Shown here piece by piece: positions 1 through 5,320 of a stretch of 6,943 bases of DNA (position 1 is the first letter of the stretch; each line of letters starts with the position of its first letter). The notes beneath the pieces were generated by a model, which did no database searches, was not told the origin of the DNA, and was given only the letters and a program-made list of their open reading frames with translations. The position numbers were made by a program, and so were the translations under genes. The stretch is taken from NCBI GenBank assembly GCA_028287885.1, contig JAQBOT010000475.1, forward strand, positions 1 through 6,943, read 5' to 3'. Origin of the DNA: Pedobacter sp. GTDB taxonomy: Bacteria > Bacteroidota > Bacteroidia > Sphingobacteriales > Sphingobacteriaceae.

Positions 1-25
1 TATCGATGTAGTCAATACATACTAG
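1..25 (+). CDS. possible 3' end of an upstream gene (frame uncertain)
   Basis: All three + frames close within the first 33 bases: TAG at 9-11, TAG at 23-25 and TAA at 31-33. Any gene entering from the left therefore ends here. The frame ending in TAG at 23-25 would finish with IDVVNTY and abut the ATG at 26, which would suit translational coupling. The frame ending at 31-33 would overlap the next start by 8 bases. Too little is present to choose between them or to name the product. It is also possible that no gene enters on this strand. Confidence 0.25.
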
Positions 26-685
26 ATGACTAAAGAAAAGATATTGATCTTTCCCTTCAACGGAAACGGAATAGAAGCACTGGATAGTATAAAATTATAA
101 AAGTATGAAATTATTGGCTTTATAGATGATGACCCTGGCAAAATTTCTAGTGAGTACGATATATTCCCCAGGCTGATCTTGCAGAAGTACCCAGAATTTA
201 GGCTTCTCGCAGTTCCTGGTAGCCCATCATCTTACCTTCAAAGAGCCGAAATTATAAGTTCGCTTGAAATCAATATCAACAGGTTTATTAATGTAATACA
301 TCCAAATGCGAGTATTGGCAGAAACGTATCCATTGGTTACAATTGTTTAGTGATGGCAGGTGTCGTAATTACCAGTAATGCATCTATTCACAACCATGTC
401 TGCATCTTGCCTAACTCTGTCATACATCACGATGTAGTAATAAAAAACTTTTCATTGATTGGAAGTAACGTCGTTGTCGCCGGAGGTACAACCATCGGTA
501 AAAGTTGTTACGTTGGAAGTGGAACAAATATAATCAACGGCATACAAGTAGGTGATTGTTCTCTCATTGGTTTAGGAAGTAATGTAATTAGAAACGTTCC
601 AGCAAATGCAAAGGTGGCCGGTAACCCTGCCCGGGAATTAAGGAGAGCAGATGCAGGAGAAAATTCCAAGACAATCAAACCTTAA
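26..685 (+). pseudogene. PglD/NeuD-like sugar acetyltransferase with premature stop
   Basis: Read from the ATG at 26 this is a 219-residue acetyltransferase interrupted by TAA at codon 25 (98-100). Both sides of the stop belong to the same protein in the same frame. Before it is a beta-strand and glycine turn, ILIFPFNGNG, followed by IEALD. After it comes KYEIIGFIDDDP, then LAVPGSPSSYL (about 61-71). This is the nucleotide-sugar-binding N-terminal domain of the PglD/NeuD family. From about residue 90 on there are left-handed beta-helix hexapeptide repeats (ASIGRNVSIG, SLIGSNVVVAGGTTIG, SLIGLGSNVI), the HH pair at 134-135 where the family has its catalytic base, and the closing AGNPAR at 198-203. 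Family members transfer acetyl from acetyl-CoA to an amino sugar nucleotide in the cytoplasm. The aminotransferase at 1706 would be a natural partner. Initiation at TTG 179 could still make a 168-residue piece with the beta-helix but without most of the sugar-binding domain. A sequencing error at 98-100 is an alternative. Confidence 0.75.
98..100 (+). other. in-frame TAA interrupting the acetyltransferase
   Basis: Codon 25 of the frame beginning at 26 is TAA, inside an AT-rich run. The frame continues without a shift on both sides, so this is a nonsense codon and not an indel that changes frame. No ATG or GTG in this frame follows closely. The first plausible in-frame restarts are CTG at 173 and TTG at 179. 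The ATGs at 105, 126 and 129 lie in another frame. Confidence 0.85.
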
Positions 686-725
686 TCAAAGTAAATATCC
701 ATAATGTTAATTAAAAAATAGAATC

Positions 726-1709
726 ATGCATAACAGAATAAATGGAAGTGTTATCCTGGTAACAGGTGGTGCTGGCTTTATTGGCTCATTTTTGATCGAA
801 GAACTAATAAGATTCAGTCCGAAAAAAATAATAATCATAGATAACCTTATTCGCGGAAGTTTTGAGAACATCCAAAGCTTTGTGCATAATCCAATAGTAA
901 ATTTTATAGAGGGCGACATAAGAGATTTATCTTTGCTGGATAGTTACTTTGCTGGCGTAGACTATGTTTTTCACATGGCTGCATTAAGAATTAACGCGTG
1001 TGCAGCAAATCCAAAAGAAGGGTTCGACGTTATGGTAGGCTCCACCTTTTCGATAGCTGAACTTTGTGTAAAATATAAGATTAAAAAAGTAATATATAGT
1101 TCGAGTGCCTCTGTTTACGGCTTAGCACAACAATTTCCTACTCCAGAATCGGATAATCCCTATAACAATCAAACTTTTTATGGAAGCGCTAAGCTGTGGG
1201 GCGAACAATTATTAAGGAGTTATAAATTCATGTATGGCCTAAACTATATAGCCCTGCGCTATTTTAATGTATACGGACCTAGGATGGATACCGATGGTAA
1301 ATATACTGAAGTTTTGATACGTTGGCTAGATTGCATAAAGGCTGGAACTCAGCCTGCGATCTATGGGGACGGTAGTACGACAATGGACTTTGTTTACGTA
1401 AAAGATGTAGCGCGAGCGAACGTAGCCGCATTACTTTCCGACGTCACTGATGAAGTCTTTAACGTCGGAAACTGTAAAGAAACAAGCCTGCTCCAATTAT
1501 TGGAGACACTACTCAAGGTCAATGGCTCTACTTTAGAGCCTGATTACAAAGAAGAGAATTCCATAAATCCTGTAAGCAGAAGATTAGCGGATATTTCAAA
1601 GGCTAAGAATCTTTTGCATTATCAGCCTGAAACTAATCTTGAAACAGGATTATTAGAGTTAAGCAACTGGTACTTCAACAAGAAAAATCCAACACTGAAA
1701 ACATCATGA
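726..1709 (+). CDS. NAD-dependent sugar epimerase (extended SDR, GalE-like)
   Basis: This is a 327-residue extended short-chain dehydrogenase/reductase acting on a nucleotide sugar in the cytoplasm. The Rossmann motif TGGAGFIG is at 13-20, an acidic residue ending beta-2 (IIIIDN, D39) suits NAD, and GDIRD is at 63-67 with HMAA at 83-86. The active-site serine stretch SSSASVYG is at 125-132 and the YxxxK pair is Y152/K156 (YGSAK). The substrate-side block RYFNVYGPRMD is at 178-188 and the C-terminal RRLADISKAK at 285-294. The serine stretch has S-A-S where 4,6-dehydratases usually carry T-D-E or a similar acidic pair, so epimerisation at C4 is the better guess, but the substrate cannot be read from sequence. 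The ATG at 726 is the only sensible start: an in-frame TAA lies at 705-707 and the fold begins within ten residues. No Shine-Dalgarno is visible. The gene overlaps the next by 4 bases. Confidence 0.88.
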   Translation: MHNRINGSVILVTGGAGFIGSFLIEELIRFSPKKIIIIDNLIRGSFENIQSFVHNPIVNFIEGDIRDLSLLDSYFAGVDYVFHMAALRINACAANPKEGFDVMVGSTFSIAELCVKYKIKKVIYSSSASVYGLAQQFPTPESDNPYNNQTFYGSAKLWGEQLLRSYKFMYGLNYIALRYFNVYGPRMDTDGKYTEVLIRWLDCIKAGTQPAIYGDGSTTMDFVYVKDVARANVAALLSDVTDEVFNVGNCKETSLLQLLETLLKVNGSTLEPDYKEENSINPVSRRLADISKAKNLLHYQPETNLETGLLELSNWYFNKKNPTLKTS

Positions 1710-2857
1710 TCCCAATCGCAAAACCATATTTAACTGTTGAAGAGGCAGAAGCAGCTTACGATACAATCCTTTCGGGATGGATTACTCAAGGACCAAAAGT
1801 TCAGGAGTTTGAAGAAAAATTTGCCTCGTACACCAATGCGAAATACGCCGTAGCGGTTTCTAATTGTACGACAGCCCTTCACTTATCGATGATTGTTGCC
1901 GATGTGGGTGCTGGAGACGAAGTGATATGCCCATCAATGACATATATCGCTACAGCAAATTCCATAAAATATGTAGGCGCAATACCCGTGTTTGCAGAAG
2001 TTCAATTTGGAACATATAACCTTGATCCAATAGATGTAGAATTAAAGATTACTAGTAAGACCAAAGCAATATTAATAGTCCATCAAATCGGGTTACCTGC
2101 GGATATAGACACATTTAAAGCACTTTGTAAAAAGTACAATCTAAAGTTAATTGAAGATGCAGCATGTGCCGTTGGTTCTGAATACAAAGGAGCAAAAATA
2201 GGCAGTCATTCTGAATTGGTTTGTTTCTCATTCCATCCACGTAAGGTGATTTCCACTGGTGATGGTGGCATGATAACTACAAATAAGGTGGAGTACTACA
2301 ATCGGCTAAAGCTGCTTAGACAGCATGGGATGTCAATTAATGACAGAGTGCGACACAATTCCAAAACGGTAGTATTCGAAGACCACGTTGAAGTGGGTTT
2401 TAATTATAGGATGACTGATATTCAAGCCGCGATTGGAATCAAACAGTTGGAAAAGCTCGACTGGATTGTGTCGGAGCGTAGAAAGGTAGCCGAAGCTTAT
2501 CATAAAGGATTTCAAGATTTATCGTGTGTCCAGCTTCCAATAGAAGCAAAGGGATATGTTAGCAATTATCAGTCGTATAGTATATACCTGAAGCCTAATT
2601 GTCAAATCAGCCGAAATACCTTGATGGAACGTTTGTTGGACGTTGGCATTGCAACACGACGTGGAATTATGACCATCCATCGTGAAATTGCGTATAAGTC
2701 GGCATCAGAAATGCCGAGCTTGCCCGTGTCTGAAGATCTACATGATAATTCTATAATAATTCCTTTATACGTGCTGATGGATGAAAATGTAGTAAATCTG
2801 GTAATTGAAACGATCTCGTCTTTAGTTCAAAATGAGCAAAAGCCCGTTTTAGTTTAA
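1706..2857 (+). CDS. DegT/DnrJ/EryC1/StrS-type PLP sugar aminotransferase
   Basis: This is a 383-residue fold-type I PLP enzyme of the usual family length. Members transfer an amino group, generally from glutamate, to a keto-sugar nucleotide. Visible landmarks in order are: IPIAKPYLT at the N-terminus, GWITQGPKVQEFE (24-36), the phosphate-binding SNCTTALH (52-59), PSMTYIATANS (76-86), IEDAACAVGS with the PLP-contacting D151, and FSFHPRK with the Schiff-base lysine K180 followed by the STGDGGM turn. GFNYRMTDIQAAIG (231-244) follows, all intact. The start ATG overlaps the stop of the epimerase gene (ATGA at 1706-1709), so the two are almost certainly co-translated. The SFHPRK form resembles perosamine-synthase-like and other 4-aminotransferases more than 3-aminotransferases, but this is only a resemblance. 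The keto substrate must come from a dehydratase that is not in this window. The acetyltransferase at 26 would be the expected next step, but its gene is interrupted. Confidence 0.93.
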   Translation: MIPIAKPYLTVEEAEAAYDTILSGWITQGPKVQEFEEKFASYTNAKYAVAVSNCTTALHLSMIVADVGAGDEVICPSMTYIATANSIKYVGAIPVFAEVQFGTYNLDPIDVELKITSKTKAILIVHQIGLPADIDTFKALCKKYNLKLIEDAACAVGSEYKGAKIGSHSELVCFSFHPRKVISTGDGGMITTNKVEYYNRLKLLRQHGMSINDRVRHNSKTVVFEDHVEVGFNYRMTDIQAAIGIKQLEKLDWIVSERRKVAEAYHKGFQDLSCVQLPIEAKGYVSNYQSYSIYLKPNCQISRNTLMERLLDVGIATRRGIMTIHREIAYKSASEMPSLPVSEDLHDNSIIIPLYVLMDENVVNLVIETISSLVQNEQKPVLV

Positions 2858-2899
2858 GGCAAGAATTTCCGAAACTACTAGATTGTTCTCGATGTATTT

Positions 2900-4189
2900 A
2901 TGAAAGCGTTAATTCAGGAAATTTATGCCCGCCCTGCTTTTGGGAGAATAGTTGAGTGGGGTAAGCTTGTATCGATTACTGGTTTTTCTCAAATAATTAT
3001 TCAGGGGCTGGGGTTGATCGGTGGAATTCTCGTAATTCGGTTGCTTCCTACTCAAGAATATGGCCTTTATACTTTGGCCAACACTATGCTTGGTACGATG
3101 TTAGTGCTAGCGGATGGAGGTATCTTAAATAGTGTTATGGCCCAGGGTGGGAAGGTTTGGTCTAATCCAGACAAACTCGGGGTAGTTGCCGCAACGGGGT
3201 TTAAACTGAGGAAAAAATTTGCGACCGTCAGTTTGCTCGTTATTGTACCAATCCTAATATTCCTACTTAGACGTCACGACGCAGGATGGCTAACATCCGC
3301 AATCTTAGTAGGATCACTTGTTCCAGCATTTTTATCTGCATTGTCAGGAAACCTACTCTCTGTAGGGCCATTACTGCACCAATCAATTGGACCTTTACAG
3401 AAAATTCAAATTGCTGTAAGTTTAAGAAAACTGATCATGCAGGTGGTATTCCTGTTCATTTTTCCTTGGGCATTCATTGCAGTCCTTTGCGCCGGCTTAC
3501 CGCAAATCTGGGGAAATTTTAGGCTCATAAAGTTAAGCGCGCGATACGTAAGTTTGAATCAAAAGCCTGATCCGGATATTCAATCTGAAATTTTATCGGT
3601 AGTTAAGCGCATCTTACCAGGATCCATCTACTATTGCTTGTCAGGTCAAATCACAATATGGATCATATCATACGTAGGAAACACAGCAGCAGTCGCGCAA
3701 ATTGGTGCACTAGGAAGATTATCGATGGTCCTTGCAATATTTAGTACATTATTCGGCACATTGGTCTTGCCGCGCTTCGCTAGGTTAGGAAATTGCCGTA
3801 ATCTTCTTTTTAAACGATTCTTCCAGGTGGTAGTACTTTTACTTGCGTTGTTTTCTGGCGTAATATCGATCGCGACCATTTTTCCAAGCCAGTTATTGTG
3901 GATACTTGGCAAAAACTATGCAGGGTTGGAGAAAGAACTTATTTTAAACATCATAGGAAGTTGTTTAAGTGTCTTATGTGGACTACTATTTGCGATTTCA
4001 TCGAGTAGAAACTGGGCAATAAATCCCATTATCTCCATTCCGTTCACTATCGCGGCAATTGGTTGTAGCAGTATACTGATTGATCTTTCTACATTAAGCG
4101 GAGTGCTGAAGTTCAATATATCGGTTGCCGCACTTGAAGTAATGCTATATTTTACATATAACATTATGCAAATTTATAAAGTCGAATAA
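2900..4189 (+). CDS. polysaccharide flippase (Wzx/PST-type, MOP superfamily)
   Basis: A 429-residue, strongly hydrophobic protein with about twelve predicted membrane segments, roughly at 24-48, 57-79, 107-123, 129-152, 178-189, 190-206, 239-260, 266-290, 309-329, 345-367, 374-394 and 404-426. After a short, partly basic N-terminus it has the typical flippase opening: a Ser/Gly-rich first helix, the turn RLLPTQEYGLYTLA (47-60), then LADGGI. A central cytoplasmic stretch, about 207-238, is polar and splits the protein into two six-helix bundles. A second-half signature IGALGRLSMVLAIF (268-281) also fits. Such proteins move undecaprenyl-linked oligosaccharides across the inner membrane. The ATG at 2900 is preceded by an in-frame TAG at 2879-2881. 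An ATG at 2892 is in another frame and closes at once. The gene lies 42 bases after the aminotransferase, so it probably belongs to the same transcript. Substrate specificity cannot be read from sequence. Confidence 0.88.
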   Translation: MKALIQEIYARPAFGRIVEWGKLVSITGFSQIIIQGLGLIGGILVIRLLPTQEYGLYTLANTMLGTMLVLADGGILNSVMAQGGKVWSNPDKLGVVAATGFKLRKKFATVSLLVIVPILIFLLRRHDAGWLTSAILVGSLVPAFLSALSGNLLSVGPLLHQSIGPLQKIQIAVSLRKLIMQVVFLFIFPWAFIAVLCAGLPQIWGNFRLIKLSARYVSLNQKPDPDIQSEILSVVKRILPGSIYYCLSGQITIWIISYVGNTAAVAQIGALGRLSMVLAIFSTLFGTLVLPRFARLGNCRNLLFKRFFQVVVLLLALFSGVISIATIFPSQLLWILGKNYAGLEKELILNIIGSCLSVLCGLLFAISSSRNWAINPIISIPFTIAAIGCSSILIDLSTLSGVLKFNISVAALEVMLYFTYNIMQIYKVE

Positions 4190-4220
4190 TTTGGACGAAA
4201 TCTAGCACGCAGTAAGTTTT
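4190..4220 (+). promoter_or_regulatory. candidate Bacteroidota-type promoter before the GT8-like gene
   Basis: TTTG at 4190-4193, directly after the flippase stop, is followed after 19 bases by TAAGTTTT at 4213-4220. The Bacteroidota primary-sigma consensus is TTTG near -33 and TAnnTTTG near -7, so the match is 4 of 4 and 5 of 6 fixed positions with near-ideal spacing. It sits in the longest gap of the window. The motif is short and AT-rich, so chance occurrence is quite possible. Transcription would start around 4226-4230 and leave a leader of about 70 bases. Confidence 0.35.
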
Positions 4221-4241
4221 TTCTCAATACAAGGCGTTACA

Positions 4242-4264
4242 GCGTTCGTGTGACTCACGAACGC
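4242..4264. repeat. perfect 9-bp inverted repeat (hairpin) between flippase and GT genes
   Basis: GCGTTCGTG at 4242-4250 and CACGAACGC at 4256-4264 are exact reverse complements, separated by the 5-base loop TGACT. The stem is GC-rich against an AT-rich background. There is no T-run directly after it on either strand, so it is not a classical intrinsic terminator. If the candidate promoter at 4190-4220 is real, the hairpin lies in the 5' leader of the next gene, about 33 bases before its ATG. Otherwise it could stop or protect the 3' end of the flippase transcript. Confidence 0.7.
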
Positions 4265-4296
4265 ATAAGTGAATCAATTAAACAACACAAATAAAC

Positions 4297-5244
4297 ATGA
4301 CCTCAGCTATTTGCACACTTTTTGAAAATCATTTTCACAACGGCGTCGCTGCACTAATCAATTCATTGTACAAAGAGGGCTTTCGCGGAGATTTTTATGC
4401 AGGATTCAAAGGCACCTTACCAAAATGGGCAGAAGAGGCTTATGAAAACGACCGTCTGCTATGGCCAGGCGCAAGAACGTTGGCTGTTGCCGAGCACTTA
4501 AATGTTCATTTTCTCCCCGCGATTACAGACTTTCACCTTGCACACTATAAGCCAGATTTCATGCTTGCGCTCCTAAATGGACCTGCAAAAAATGCGGATG
4601 CTTTGGCTTATTTTGATCCTGATATTATAAATTTATGCAGATGGGGTTTTTACGAGAAGTGGATGGCATGTGGCGTGGCGATGGTTCATGAAATTGTTAG
4701 CAATGATATGCCGGCTACTCACCCGAGTAGGATGGAATGGCAAAAGATCATAAATGCAATTAATAGGACCCCGAAGCGTGACCTACATTCATATATAAAT
4801 TCGGGCTTTTGTGGCGTCTCAAGAAGAAATGTTGAATTTCTTTACTTGTGGTCTGAGATTGTTCAAGTAGCTATTTTAGAGTATAAAATGGACCCAAAAA
4901 TTTTCTTAAATTTTGATCGGACTTCTGCATTTTATTCAATTGATCAAGATGCATTTAATATTGCTGCCATGTGTTGCGTTTGTCCGGTAAGTGAAATGGG
5001 TCCGGAAGCTATGGACTTTGTGGGTGCAGGCTGGACAATGTCTCATTCGACTGGATGGCCGAAGCCCTGGAGAAAGAAATTTATTCTATCGGCTCTAGCT
5101 GGGATCCCTCCATCCAGACAAGATAAAAGGTATTGGCAAAACATCGATTTTCCAATCAGTCTGTTTGATAGCTTGAAAAAAAGGCATATAAACATGAACA
5201 TAATCATCGGCACGATGATAGGTAGGTTTTATAGGCGAACCTAG
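4297..5244 (+). CDS. divergent GT-A glycosyltransferase with GT8-type motifs
   Basis: This 315-residue protein has no signal peptide and is probably cytoplasmic. It opens with a hydrophobic strand (SAICTLFE) and a region AALINSLYKEGF (18-29), like the start of GT-A transferases. ADALAYFDPDI (100-110) supplies a DxD-type metal site, D107 and D109. YINSGFCGVS (166-175) matches the position of the family's N-x-G acceptor-site strand. DQDAFN (216-221) and HSTGWPKPW (250-258) correspond to the DQD and HxxGxxKPW motifs of GT8 enzymes, where the histidine helps bind the metal. Those motifs in the right order and spacing support a retaining sugar transferase; the rest of the sequence is divergent and I cannot name the sugar or acceptor. 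The C-terminal tail (294-315) is basic with a short hydrophobic patch, possibly membrane-associating. The ATG at 4297 follows an AT-rich leader with no Shine-Dalgarno. It probably adds a sugar to the glycan exported by the flippase upstream. Confidence 0.65.
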   Translation: MTSAICTLFENHFHNGVAALINSLYKEGFRGDFYAGFKGTLPKWAEEAYENDRLLWPGARTLAVAEHLNVHFLPAITDFHLAHYKPDFMLALLNGPAKNADALAYFDPDIINLCRWGFYEKWMACGVAMVHEIVSNDMPATHPSRMEWQKIINAINRTPKRDLHSYINSGFCGVSRRNVEFLYLWSEIVQVAILEYKMDPKIFLNFDRTSAFYSIDQDAFNIAAMCCVCPVSEMGPEAMDFVGAGWTMSHSTGWPKPWRKKFILSALAGIPPSRQDKRYWQNIDFPISLFDSLKKRHINMNIIIGTMIGRFYRRT

Positions 5245-5265
5245 CCTGCACTAGCCCTATAAACC
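5225..5265. repeat. imperfect inverted repeat over the GT8-like stop codon
   Basis: GGTTTTATAGG at 5225-5235 pairs with CCTATAAACC at 5256-5265, giving ten base pairs with a single bulged T. The inner region also holds two CTAG copies (5241-5244, which contains the stop codon, and 5251-5254) that could pair. It is followed by a pyrimidine-rich stretch (CCTTTCCCTTC) and not by a clean T-run. It could be a weak terminator or an mRNA 3'-end structure, or chance. A further gene begins 55 bases later on the same strand. Confidence 0.35.
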
Positions 5266-5320
5266 CCTTTCCCTTCAAAAGTAGTACAAGGTTAAAACTG
5301 ATAAACGCTTCTTAATTAAC

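Noticed and set aside
707..919. A 70-codon - strand ORF over the epimerase start
   Set aside because: It is the reverse shadow of the AT-rich Rossmann-fold coding region of the epimerase, with no family features of its own.
726..1709. The SDR as a typical 4,6-dehydratase
   Set aside because: The active-site stretch is SSSASVYG, lacking the acidic residues (T-D-E or equivalent) expected next to the catalytic position in that group.
2333..2515. A 60-codon - strand ORF inside the aminotransferase gene
   Set aside because: It is antisense to the conserved GFNYRMTDIQAAIG region, so the coding constraint is on the + strand.
3286..3522. A 78-codon + strand ORF in an alternative frame of the flippase
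   Set aside because: It is fully covered by the flippase frame, and its composition does not resemble a real protein.
3646..4164. Two - strand ORFs of 88 and 82 codons inside the flippase gene
   Set aside because: They lie antisense to a clearly membrane-protein-coding frame. Neither shows a motif or a plausible upstream signal.
4242..4264. Hairpin as a classical rho-independent terminator
   Set aside because: The stem is perfect, but neither strand has a T-run directly after it, so I list it only as an inverted repeat with an open role.
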